Below, piece by piece: positions 1-8,301 of a stretch of DNA of 64,000 nt. The position numbers and the translations under genes were made by a program. Under the pieces are notes generated by a model. That model was given only the letters and a program-made list of their open reading frames with translations. It ran no database searches and was not told the DNA's origin. The stretch comes from an uncultured Methylococcaceae bacterium (GTDB taxonomy: Bacteria > Pseudomonadota > Gammaproteobacteria > Methylococcales > Methylomonadaceae): positions 62,001 to 126,000 of the forward strand of contig CAIOMN010000058.1 in assembly GCA_903859415.1 (NCBI GenBank), written 5' to 3'. Positions within the stretch are counted from its first letter, which is position 1; each line of letters opens with the position of its first letter.

Positions 1-2540
1 CACAATGCAGGGAGTGTCGCGGGTAAGGAACAGTTTAATTCCAGCCCTTTAGGATAGGCTCGATGAGATAACAAAGCACAAACATCCTCGACCAAATCAA
101 TCAGATTGAATTCAACCTGCTCTATTTCAACTTTATCGGCTTCAAGTTTGGTCAAATCCAAAATATCGTTGATGATGTCCAGCAACGCTTCTCCAGAAGA
201 TTGGGCGGTTTTAAGATAATCTAACTGATTGGGCGACAGCATCGTGCCACCCAATAACTCCAGCATCCCTAATACACCGTTCATCGGTGTACGGATTTCA
301 TGACTCATATTCGCTAAAAAGTCTGATTTTAACTGGGTTGCTTCTTCGGCGATGTCTCTTGCTTTAACTAACTGTTCGAATACTTCATGTTCTTGAGTAA
401 TGTCATCAATGATGATGACAAATCCTTTAGTCGGATCATTGTTATCAAGGACTTTGCCGGAGAGTCGAGCCCAAAACAAGCTACCATCCTTGCGAACCAA
501 TTCCAGCTCCATACGCTCAACGAGATTTCCTTTAATCTGCTTGTAAATGTCTACACCTTTCTTGTCACAAGTCGTTTGGTCCAAGTGCCAAATGCGGGTA
601 TGTTGTCCTATGAGTTCACCAGCAGCATAACCAAAAATAGTCTCCAGCTTTTGGTTGCAGCGTTGAATGATAAATTCATTGCTAATGAGTATAATGCCCG
701 AGGTCGCTGCATCAAAAATGGCGAGTTCTTCCTTATGCGCTTTTCGTAAGGTTTCTTCTGCTTCGCAACGCGCACTGGCATCAATGTGGGTGCCGCTCAT
801 GATTAGCGGGGCGCCGCCTTCATCGCGTTGGGTGACTTTACCACGATCCGAAATCCACACCCAGTGACCGTCCTTATGGTGCATCCGTAAGTCGCATTCA
901 TAATAATCGAGTTCACCAGACAAGTGCTTTTGCATCAGTTCATTGGAACGCTTTAAATCATCCGGATGAACGAATTGCTCCCAGCTTTCCATCGTAAAGG
1001 GTACCAATTCATCCAGTTGATAACCAAAAATTTCAGCCCAACGCTCATTGAATTTCGTTTCACCCGTTTGCAGGTTCCATTCCCAGGTGCCGGCATTGGT
1101 TCCTTCAATAATATTTTGCAGATGCTTACGCTCTTCAGCCAACTGTTTCTTAATATAAAGACGCTCGGTGATATCCTGAAACACCACGACAGCTCCCTGA
1201 ATGATGCCTTCTTGATAAATTGGATGGGTTGTGTAACCGACTGGAAAGCAGCTATTATCTTTACGCCAGTAGACTTCATTGTCAAACGTTCTTACTTTGC
1301 CATCTATTAGTGTGAAATGCGTTGGACACGTTTGCCAGGGGTAAATACTTCTGTCGGCATGGCTATGATGGATCGTTTCATGCATCGGGATTCCAGTCAA
1401 TTCTTCTGGAGAATATCCCAACATTTTTGCTGCAGACGGATTCACGAAGGTAGTGCTACCATCCATGTCTATCCCAATAACGCCACTAGGTGAAGATTCC
1501 AAAAGCAAACGGTTACGCGCTTCACTTCTGATTAATTCTTGGGTAGCATCGATGGCATCCAGCTTAAAAGACACATCACTGACCAAGGTATTGATTAAGG
1601 TTATAACTTCGTCATCAAAAAAATTCACTTCCGGGTTGTACACGGTGAATACGGCGTAGATATTACCGTGCTGGAAAATCGGGAAACTAGCAATGGCATG
1701 CCAGTTATGCTCCAACGCATGGTCTCGCCAAAGAGCCATCGCAGGATTATTAGAAGTGTCATTATTTATACTGGCTTTTTGCTCACGGTAAGCCGTACCC
1801 GCTACTCCCATTCCATCGACTCTATCAGCTCGAGTTGAGATAGTCACCTGGTCGAGATAATCAAGGCCTTGTCCGTACTTAATGAGCGGTACAATGCTCT
1901 GACTATCAGGATCTTCGACACCGATCCAGGCCATAGTCATCAATCCGCTTTCAATCGGTATTCGGCAGAGATTATCCAGTAATTGTTGCGCATCGGTTGC
2001 ATAGAGGATCTGCTCATTAAGAGTCGTGAGATTTTTATAAAACTCTTTGAGTTTTACCATATGCGCTTCAGTCAGTATTTTTTTGGTAATATCTTCAAGA
2101 GTTGAAATGATATATTCCGCTTTGCTATCAGATTGCCGCACGCATCGTGTTTCAACCATAGCAAATATTACCTGGCCATTCTTACGGATAAAGCGATTCT
2201 GAAACGCATAGTGATTAATTTCACCCTGCAACAACTGATGATACTGAGTATTGCTTAACAGATCATCAGGGTGTAATAAACCCTGCCACGTCATATTGAT
2301 AAGCTCTTCTCGGGTATAACCCAATAGCTGACAAAATCGGTCGTTAACTCTTAGAAATTGATTGGTTTCAGGGATTATAATGGCCATACCAATAAAAGGC
2401 AGCTCATAAAACTGTTGTAATAATTGATCTGATTTGGACTTCTCTGCCTTAAGAGTGAAACGCTGTGTTATCTTTTGCTGGCGAAATAAATAAAACAAAA
2501 CGACCATCATTCCAACGATGGCAACACATAGAATACCCAT
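1..2540 (-). CDS. Multi-PAS/GAF hybrid-type sensor histidine kinase, partial (C-terminus beyond window)
   Basis: The minus-strand frame is open from an ATG at 2540 to the window edge (about 846 residues), which is why the ORF track omits it. My translation shows one membrane segment ([10 protein letters not shown]), then PAS (about 40-160, [10 protein letters not shown]), GAF (about 165-330), and three more PAS domains (about 345-460, 470-595 and 600-715, each ending in a PAC-like DIT motif). A HisKA box [15 protein letters not shown] with the phospho-accepting His follows. The ATPase and any receiver domain lie outside the window. SHEIRTPMN is typical of hybrid kinases that feed a phosphorelay. 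There is no good ribosome-binding site before the ATG. The frame continues upstream through one TAG into the periplasmic sensor ORF 2544-3434, so this is probably the cytoplasmic half of one gene. The signal sensed is unknown. Confidence 0.85.
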   Translation of the reverse strand, partial: MGILCVAIVGMMVVLFYLFRQQKITQRFTLKAEKSKSDQLLQQFYELPFIGMAIIIPETNQFLRVNDRFCQLLGYTREELINMTWQGLLHPDDLLSNTQYHQLLQGEINHYAFQNRFIRKNGQVIFAMVETRCVRQSDSKAEYIISTLEDITKKILTEAHMVKLKEFYKNLTTLNEQILYATDAQQLLDNLCRIPIESGLMTMAWIGVEDPDSQSIVPLIKYGQGLDYLDQVTISTRADRVDGMGVAGTAYREQKASINNDTSNNPAMALWRDHALEHNWHAIASFPIFQHGNIYAVFTVYNPEVNFFDDEVITLINTLVSDVSFKLDAIDATQELIRSEARNRLLLESSPSGVIGIDMDGSTTFVNPSAAKMLGYSPEELTGIPMHETIHHSHADRSIYPWQTCPTHFTLIDGKVRTFDNEVYWRKDNSCFPVGYTTHPIYQEGIIQGAVVVFQDITERLYIKKQLAEERKHLQNIIEGTNAGTWEWNLQTGETKFNERWAEIFGYQLDELVPFTMESWEQFVHPDDLKRSNELMQKHLSGELDYYECDLRMHHKDGHWVWISDRGKVTQRDEGGAPLIMSGTHIDASARCEAEETLRKAHKEELAIFDAATSGIILISNEFIIQRCNQKLETIFGYAAGELIGQHTRIWHLDQTTCDKKGVDIYKQIKGNLVERMELELVRKDGSLFWARLSGKVLDNNDPTKGFVIIIDDITQEHEVFEQLVKARDIAEEATQLKSDFLANMSHEIRTPMNGVLGMLELLGGTMLSPNQLDYLKTAQSSGEALLDIINDILDLTKLEADKVEIEQVEFNLIDLVEDVCALLSHRAYPKGLELNCSLPATLPAL

Positions 2541-2543
2541 GAT

Positions 2544-3434
2544 CTAGCCCAGCAAGCTCCACATAGGAGCCAAGACTTCCTCCCGATCAATTTTAACTTC
2601 CAGTCGCCACTGAGTACCTTCAATCGGACTATAACCACACAGAACTTTCACACCACGATAGTCAACACCCTGCACGAATCCCAATTTATCAGCAGCCACT
2701 GCAATCACTGCAGGCAGCGTTGATTGGCTCAAAGACTGTCGCAAGTTTAACGCACTGTTTTTGTTAAACCGCAACTCATTCATATAAAGAACCGAATCGC
2801 CATCCTGCCTGACTAACAAGCTCTCAGCACTCTTACTCGGAACCGGCCAGGATTGGATCATCGGATAAAAAAATCGATTGGGATCGATCCGCAACACAAT
2901 AAAAGCAATAACCGGCCCTTCTGCCACTGGACCACCTAAAATAGGCACTACCCAATCCATATGAATATGACCATTTTCTTCCCGGTACAGATCAGTATGC
3001 TCTGTTTCCTTGTTAGTGATAACATGAGGAAACAATGTTTGTACCGCAGAGGAAACATCCAGTTGATTACCTAGACCGAATAAAAGTTTACCTTGCGTAT
3101 CCACTAACAAGACACTTTCATAATCATAGCTCCTCTTAAGTGAGCCAAACCGCTTTAACAGGGCACGATTTATAAATGAATCGTTTGGATGCTTTATGAA
3201 TTGTTGGATACCTTGTGCTAAATAAACTGATTCTTCTAAAGAATTGCCGTCACCTTGTCTTTCTCTTAACCAGCTCTCAATCTGCCCGGTCTTAAGCCGG
3301 AGAATACTTTCCAGATTGTTGTTGGATTCCTGTTCAACTGCCGGGATACGGATCGCAAGGTACGTGACGCTGACTAATATCGGCAACATTAGCAACAGAA
3401 AGAAAATTTCAAAGTTGTAATATTTATTCTTCAT
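2544..3434 (-). CDS. Periplasmic Cache-like sensor domain, N-terminal half of the downstream kinase
   Basis: The 296 residues begin with a membrane segment (FFLLLMLPILVSVTYLAI), followed by an extracytoplasmic region that resembles a double-Cache/CHASE sensor (alternating strands, YESVLLVDTQGKLLFG, GYSPIEGTQWRLEVKID). Such domains normally end in a second membrane helix leading to a kinase. Here the ORF stops with TAG right where that helix should start. Two codons later, in the same frame, an ATG opens a protein that starts with exactly such a helix and carries PAS domains. I therefore read 1-3434 as one sensor kinase interrupted by a nonsense codon, or as two tightly coupled ORFs. Alone this product would have a membrane anchor and sensor but no output. 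Cache assignment is by general pattern and is moderate. Confidence 0.75.
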   Translation of the reverse strand: MKNKYYNFEIFFLLLMLPILVSVTYLAIRIPAVEQESNNNLESILRLKTGQIESWLRERQGDGNSLEESVYLAQGIQQFIKHPNDSFINRALLKRFGSLKRSYDYESVLLVDTQGKLLFGLGNQLDVSSAVQTLFPHVITNKETEHTDLYREENGHIHMDWVVPILGGPVAEGPVIAFIVLRIDPNRFFYPMIQSWPVPSKSAESLLVRQDGDSVLYMNELRFNKNSALNLRQSLSQSTLPAVIAVAADKLGFVQGVDYRGVKVLCGYSPIEGTQWRLEVKIDREEVLAPMWSLLG

Positions 3435-3698
3435 TGATAATTGATTTAGCTATTGATAGCTGTTTCTGAAAGATTCAAATTGATCGCACTGTTTATGCTA
3501 GAGCGAGGTGGTTGAAAGTATGTCGTATGTGCTAAACAATACCAGAAATATTCTTATTTAAATATTTTAATCGAATGTACTCAATGTCACCGATTAGATT
3601 TGTAACAGTATGTAACAAATACTGAATTTGTTACATACTGTTACAAAAATGTCGGAGTCAGGCAATCTAAAGCAATGACTGTCAAATAGCTAGACTCA
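3435..3698. other. Intergenic region upstream of the sensor gene
   Basis: No coding frame is convincing here. The stretch holds the TGTWACA inverted repeat (3599-3647) and an AT-rich segment around 3550-3580. It lies between the stop of the unknown gene at 3699 and the sensor start at 3434, so the sensor promoter is probably inside it. Confidence 0.4.
3599..3647. promoter_or_regulatory. Perfect 22-bp inverted repeat built from four TGTWACA motifs (possible operator or terminator)
   Basis: Arms 3599-3620 and 3626-3647 are perfectly complementary around a 5-base loop. Each arm holds two copies of TGTAACA 10 bp apart (starts 3601 and 3611; inverted copies at 3629 and 3639). The one-turn spacing suggests an operator for a dimeric regulator. 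A hairpin after the gene at 3699-4388, or control of the sensor gene starting at 3434, are both possible. The stem is AT-rich and has no long U tract. Confidence 0.5.
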
Positions 3699-4388
3699 TC
3701 ACCCGCCCACTGACATACTCATCACGTCACTCCATTGCCCAACCTGTTCATCATGTAATAAATAGATGGCTTTATATTGCCACGTTTGACTTTTGCCAGG
3801 TACTGGAAGTGGCCATTTATCCATCGTGTTGGGTTCGGTATTGATGGTTAAAAAGCCAAAATTATTGCCATCACCCCGATCCACCCAAATTTCTATCGCA
3901 GCTGCATTACCTTTGGTCCAGACAATAATCGGATGACCGGCTTGATTCTGGGTACTTAAAATAGGTTTCCAGGCGCTAGGATCAATAACATGTGCTGACC
4001 CGATTAACCATAAATCTTTACCAATGGCATCGGTGTAGTTTTTATTCGCTTTAATCAGCCCGACCATCGCTGATAAGCGGGGTACAATACCCGGGTTAAC
4101 CGCAGAGGGAATGGGTTGAGCCAACGCGGGTGGCACCGGCCAGCCCGCTGCGCCACTGGTGCCATCACGGAGTTGATTTTTATAGTTCGTCCAGCTTTGA
4201 GAGTAGGCTTGCATATCGCTGGTACTCTGAAGGGCATAACGGAAACTGGCGCTATCGGCATTCAGTAAATTCAAATCGTCAGCAGTCATATTAAGCAAGG
4301 TGGCATACTGCGGTAAGGCAGTGCTCAGATGATTAAGCAAGTCAGCTTTACCGCTATCGGTACTCGGCATAAATGTAATTGTGCTCAT
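3699..4388 (-). CDS. Hypothetical protein, 229 aa
   Basis: I do not recognise this protein. The N-terminal half is helical and polar (TADDLNLLNADSASFRYALQ). It is followed by a Pro/Ala linker (about residues 83-100, VPPALAQPIPSAVNPG), a helical stretch, then a beta-rich C-terminus (IIVWTKGNAAAIEIWVDRGD, WQYKAIYLLHDEQVGQWSDV) that looks like an Ig/fibronectin-III-type strand pattern. No signal peptide or membrane segment is visible, so it is probably cytoplasmic or exported by another route. It stands alone, with an inverted repeat downstream and the unusual AGCGCT-phased region upstream of its start. The C-terminal pattern would fit a binding module, but I give no function. Confidence 0.65.
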   Translation of the reverse strand: MSTITFMPSTDSGKADLLNHLSTALPQYATLLNMTADDLNLLNADSASFRYALQSTSDMQAYSQSWTNYKNQLRDGTSGAAGWPVPPALAQPIPSAVNPGIVPRLSAMVGLIKANKNYTDAIGKDLWLIGSAHVIDPSAWKPILSTQNQAGHPIIVWTKGNAAAIEIWVDRGDGNNFGFLTINTEPNTMDKWPLPVPGKSQTWQYKAIYLLHDEQVGQWSDVMSMSVGG

Positions 4389-4442
4389 ACTGGTTTGGTT
4401 CCTTTCTAATGATCAATTTAAGAGGTGATGCAGAACTGACTC

Positions 4443-4993
4443 AACACTCTGCAAGGGTTTTTTAGCGTCCTGCTGTTATTAAAATGCATCTAGCCGAAAC
4501 GATGAATCACTGGCCCACGCTATAACTCAGTTTGAACAAGCTTTTTGAGAGCTAGAAAGTCATGGAGCTATAAAAATGATGACTTTTGACCAATATAATA
4601 GATACTTTGGAGTACTAACGCGTTATGGCGAAGTACTGCAAAAGACCGATGGATAGGTAGAAAAGGTTGGGCTAGCGCTAGCCGAAGTGATTTGAGCGCT
4701 AGCCCACCCTGTTTTAGTGCTGGAATACTACTGGATAGCGCTAGGTTGTCATAAAAGTAGAAATTTTTGTGATTATCTAGCGGTTAAATAGCCTGTTCAA
4801 GCACTCTAAACTGTTTCCTCAGTGGCGAGTAAGGCCGATTGCTGTACTGTTTGACCCCTTCAGAGACTAGCCAGCATACGCTTAGCGCTCGGTCAGGTTG
4901 CGCCAGCGCTCGGCAGGCTACTGCTAGCGCTAAGCTATGAGGGTTTAAACTAATTTATGATTGCTGATCGCTAGCGAGTGTTGAGCGAGCGCT
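4443..4993. repeat. 21-bp-phased AGCGCT hexamer array
   Basis: Seven exact AGCGCT palindromes start at 4674, 4695, 4737, 4884, 4905, 4926 and 4988. The first six are separated by exact multiples of 21 bp (21, 42, 147, 21, 21). Intermediate phase positions often carry one- or two-mismatch versions: AGTACT at 4611 and 4632, AGTGCT at 4716, AGCGGT at 4779, AGCACT at 4800, AGAGCT at 4548, and ATCGCT at 4967 (one base out of phase, but 21 bp before 4988). The 15 bases between hexamers are not conserved. All reading frames I checked contain stops. The array lies between the res gene and the unknown gene 3699-4388. Confidence 0.7.
4668..4706. repeat. 12-bp perfect inverted repeat inside the AGCGCT array
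   Basis: The arms TGGGCTAGCGCT (4668-4679) and AGCGCTAGCCCA (4695-4706) are perfectly complementary around a 15-base loop. They include the first two phased hexamers. It could form a stable hairpin. Confidence 0.6.
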
Positions 4994-5195
4994 GCTTAAC
5001 AGTAAAAAATCAGTTGACTCATTGAGGTTGGTGCTAACTCAGGAGGCTTGACTAGAACTATAAACCTATTTACACAAACCGCAAGATAAATACTGTATTT
5101 ATTTAATAGCTCTGCCAAGCTGTTTTCATGTCTTTGAATTTATGGAATTTAAAGAAGACTTTCATTTAGGATTTGAATCGCTTAAAAAGATTCAT

Positions 5196-7889
5196 TTACA
5201 TCAGTTTTAGCTTGTTTATCGCATCTGCTAAGCGCTCTGCGCCGTATATGGGATTATTATCAAATACCATCATATACTTAAATTTAGCACCGGCCTTGGA
5301 CTCCCAAAGTTTACCCAGCTGAAGTTTTAGCTCTGAATCAGAGTTATCCCTATCATCGCCTTTAGTTTCTATAATAATGATTTTGCCACTCTCGGTTTTG
5401 ACAATAAAATCAGGATAATGGTTGATAAAGCCATTAATCCTAAAACCTTTGCCTTTGGAAAGATTTCTGTGCCACCAGATAATATTTTCAAGATTAGCAA
5501 ACTCATTAATCACTCTGGCCTCAAAAATCCCCATTGAGGCTTCAGTACTATAAAGACTCTTAGGTATATCCGGTGCGTTGGCGGAGGGTGTAATGATTTC
5601 CGGCAAAGTAAAATGTGGTTGAATGCCGATAGTATCAACATCAAGAAAATCAATAAACGTTTTCTGAGCATGGATACCCGATAGAGTGTTGATTTTTTGT
5701 TTTATTTTCCTGACATAGTAAATGTCCCGTTCCAGTGCATCGTGTATCTGGTTGTCACTAAACGAGTCGGTAATTCGACTGATGTAACTTTTTATTTCCG
5801 GTTCAGAAATTGGATACATATTACCAATGAGCATGGTTAGTCGGGCATTTAAGTTCATCAACCGACTCTCCCGATCACCTTTTAAAATGATCTGGTTGTA
5901 TTTCTTTCGTTCCTCTGGCTTGGCTTTAAAGGGTGTGATTTTATATTCGCCTTCATCCACATATTCAAGGTCAAGTCGATATAATTCGGTTTCAACATCT
6001 TCAAAGTTGATAGTGGCATCTGCCTTGCCGAGATTAAATGCTTTTAATAATAAATCCTTCTCAAACAGTTGAGTGGTTTCGTCTTCAATCCAGCCTTGGG
6101 GTTCGACATGAATAAAAAACTGAGGTATTTTCAATGCTAAGGCATCGTCTCTAAAATTACCTTTAAGCTTATGTTTGTTCATTTTATCTTCCAGCTCAAT
6201 CGGAATATCAACATTCAATGCCTCTCGGGCTTGTTCTTCGTAGGTCTTCGTGGCAATAATGGCTTGCCTAGTTAATTCGTCAATCGCTATTTCACTGGTG
6301 GTTCGATTATCATTCTGGGTGTTATTTTCAGCATTGACGACTGCATTGATTATTGCTGGATTAATCACAAGCTCAGTTACATCGTAACTCGCTTGATTTT
6401 CAACGGAGTTATTTTCGTTAATCTGGTTTGGTAAGGCTATCGGTGGATTTTCTTGCTCATCACCGTTGTCTATTGTGAATAGATCATTGGTCTCAGGCGA
6501 ATGATTATCTTCTGTGATGATATGTGTAGTGACGCGATAATCTTTGTCAGAAAACCCGGCCCGATTAAGGCCCTTAACAATATTTTGCAAAGTTGCACTA
6601 AACAATGCGGAGGCCGTAAAGACATAACTGGTATTTAACAACTCATGACCGTGTTGTTGAACATGGGGCATACGCAGTATTCGACCCAGAATTTGTTCGA
6701 CATCAACTGCAGAGGACTTATCAGCGAGGGAGGCCAGAATATAAGCAAATGGACAATCCCAACCTTCTTTAAGTGCATTGATCGTAATGATGTAGCGTAC
6801 CGGACAATCGCGGCTCATTAGATCCAGGCCTTTTAGCTCATTGATGTCCGCTGTTTTGATTTTAATCTGTGCTTCTGGAATACCGGAATTAATTAACTGC
6901 TCTTTGGTTTTCTCAAAGGTAGTCTTGTCTTCACCGGAACGGGGTTGAGCCTGAAATAACACGATAGGGCGAATGTATTTTCCACCAGCCGCCTCCTCTT
7001 TAATGGCGATATCTTCCAGTCGTTTACGCATTAAGATAGCGCTTTCAATGGCTTCATTACGACTGGGCTGGTTTGAAACAATCACTGGCAGTTTAACCAT
7101 GTGCTGTTTTTTAAGTGCCATCGCATCGACATAGCTGATGATGTTACTGTTATTTCTGGGGGTTGCGGTTAGATCAAAAATAAAATGCGGATTGAGATTA
7201 ACCAGCATTTCTACCGAAAGCTCAGTTTCGGCATTATGACTTTCATCAACAATGACAATCGGCTCCAGTCCACGAATCACGTTGATTAACGCTGTCGGGT
7301 CGTAGCCAGGTAATAAGACGGCCTGTTCTTCCGTCTCATTGATGGCAAAAGAAGCGAGATACGCATTGTCCTGAAAGATTTTACGGTCTTCTTTGTTCTT
7401 GGCTTTTAGGCTACCAAAGCTCATCACAATAATAGACAGTTGCTCACTGACCGTATCAGCCGAAAATCCAGCACCCATGAGTAGATCACGTTTTTCAAAT
7501 ACCGCCACACGATTACTGAAAAGCTGGTTAAGCCTTCGACGGTAGGGGTGTTCTGGATTGTCTAAATTACGAACGGTTTGTTCAAGAATGGACAGGGACG
7601 GCACTAACCAAACGACCAATTTACTCCGTTCTGGATGATGAACGGCGAGTGCGTCAAAAATGGCTTTAATGGCATTCACTGCAATAAAGGTTTTACCGCC
7701 CGCTGTGGGTACTTTGGCGCAGACATGGGGGATACCGGGTACATTATTTTTATAAGGTGCAATGCCTGTTACACCTTTTTCATGCCAGTAAGCTTTAAAA
7801 GCAGTGCCTGGGCTGGTATGAATAACCAGTTCCGCTAAATACTCATCCAAATTATCAATGACGCGCTGTTGGTAATCTTTTAATTCCAT
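5196..7889 (-). CDS. Type III restriction endonuclease, Res subunit
   Basis: The protein (897 aa) is the ATP-dependent translocase and nuclease subunit of a type III restriction-modification system. It acts with Mod on unmethylated foreign DNA. Superfamily 2 helicase motifs are in order: Walker A PTAGGKTF (about residue 63), Walker B VDESHNAE (about 210), motif III LTATPRN (about 240) and a C-terminal helicase half (NALKEGWDCPF, QILGRILRMP about 400). The C-terminus has a PD-(D/E)XK nuclease pattern: YPDFIVKTESG followed by IIIETKG. Length and motifs look complete. It is co-directional with mod (8302-9909), but an antitoxin-like gene and a REP-like palindrome separate the two. The order mod then res is usual for the family. 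Confidence 0.93.
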   Translation of the reverse strand: MELKDYQQRVIDNLDEYLAELVIHTSPGTAFKAYWHEKGVTGIAPYKNNVPGIPHVCAKVPTAGGKTFIAVNAIKAIFDALAVHHPERSKLVVWLVPSLSILEQTVRNLDNPEHPYRRRLNQLFSNRVAVFEKRDLLMGAGFSADTVSEQLSIIVMSFGSLKAKNKEDRKIFQDNAYLASFAINETEEQAVLLPGYDPTALINVIRGLEPIVIVDESHNAETELSVEMLVNLNPHFIFDLTATPRNNSNIISYVDAMALKKQHMVKLPVIVSNQPSRNEAIESAILMRKRLEDIAIKEEAAGGKYIRPIVLFQAQPRSGEDKTTFEKTKEQLINSGIPEAQIKIKTADINELKGLDLMSRDCPVRYIITINALKEGWDCPFAYILASLADKSSAVDVEQILGRILRMPHVQQHGHELLNTSYVFTASALFSATLQNIVKGLNRAGFSDKDYRVTTHIITEDNHSPETNDLFTIDNGDEQENPPIALPNQINENNSVENQASYDVTELVINPAIINAVVNAENNTQNDNRTTSEIAIDELTRQAIIATKTYEEQAREALNVDIPIELEDKMNKHKLKGNFRDDALALKIPQFFIHVEPQGWIEDETTQLFEKDLLLKAFNLGKADATINFEDVETELYRLDLEYVDEGEYKITPFKAKPEERKKYNQIILKGDRESRLMNLNARLTMLIGNMYPISEPEIKSYISRITDSFSDNQIHDALERDIYYVRKIKQKINTLSGIHAQKTFIDFLDVDTIGIQPHFTLPEIITPSANAPDIPKSLYSTEASMGIFEARVINEFANLENIIWWHRNLSKGKGFRINGFINHYPDFIVKTESGKIIIIETKGDDRDNSDSELKLQLGKLWESKAGAKFKYMMVFDNNPIYGAERLADAINKLKLM

Positions 7890-7921
7890 ATTGAGACTTT
7901 TTAGTTAATGACAAACAATAA

Positions 7922-8002
7922 GTAGCCTCGATGAAACGCAGTGGAATCGAGGATGTCGGAGTGCTGTAAATCCTCGATTCCGCTTTGCTACATCGAGGCT
8001 AC
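7922..8002. repeat. REP/BIME-like imperfect palindrome
   Basis: The arms 7922-7954 (GTAGCCTCGATGAAACGCAG...) and 7970-8002 (...CATCGAGGCTAC) pair over about 33 bases with a few mismatches and a 15-base loop. The motif resembles the dispersed GTAGCC-GGATG-AGCGCAG family of extragenic palindromes found in many proteobacteria (from memory). It sits between the antitoxin-like gene and res. Confidence 0.7.
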
Positions 8003-8055
8003 GGACTGGCTTTAGTCCACGGCGCTCTAGGCCAGATACAGTTTTAACGTGGTGA

Positions 8056-8283
8056 CTAAATACATTCCTTATCCTCTTCATTACGCAATGTTTTGTAATC
8101 GTAGTCTTCACTAATGCCGCCTGCACCATAAAGTTCTAGCAGTCTTGATATTTTATGTGATTCTTTATGATGGTTAATAAACTCGTGCAATGCCAGTTCG
8201 ATGACTTGGCTTTGATTGTCGATATTAGCTAACTTGGCGGCTTGTTCAAGCAGGCTGTCATCAATGGTAATGGTGGTTTGCAT
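8056..8283 (-). CDS. VapB-like antitoxin, orphan
   Basis: The 75-residue protein starts with MQTTITIDDSLLEQAAKLANI, a ribbon-helix-helix DNA-binding pattern of the VapB/DUF2191 class. A polar tail (YGAGGISEDYDYKTLRNEED) in such proteins embraces a PIN toxin. No toxin gene adjoins it: downstream (7905-8055) there is only the REP-like palindrome. It lies between mod and res in the same direction, 18 bases after the mod stop (8302). It may be a leftover of a lost toxin-antitoxin pair or a regulator of the restriction genes. The latter is speculation. Confidence 0.75.
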   Translation of the reverse strand: MQTTITIDDSLLEQAAKLANIDNQSQVIELALHEFINHHKESHKISRLLELYGAGGISEDYDYKTLRNEEDKECI

Positions 8284-8301
8284 GGTGTCTGTGCTCCTAA
8301 A

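Larger units (their letters stand above)
4389..5195. other. Gene-free stretch of about 800 bases
   Basis: No credible coding frame is seen. It holds the phased AGCGCT array and the 12-bp hairpin listed separately. The part from about 5040 to 5195 is AT-rich and looks like ordinary downstream sequence of the res gene. Confidence 0.6.

Noticed and set aside
387-1310. Plus-strand ORFs of 66-120 aa in 387-1310
   Set aside because: They are antisense shadows of the PAS domains of the partial histidine kinase, which is open across the same region.
4674-4993. Reading the AGCGCT array as a coding heptad repeat (21 bp = 7 codons) or a CRISPR array
   Set aside because: Frames contain stops, spacers of 15 bp are too short and repeats of 6 bp too short for CRISPR, and no cas genes are present.
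7905-8129. 74-aa minus-strand ORF
   Set aside because: It is made of the REP-like palindrome and overlaps the antitoxin gene in another frame.
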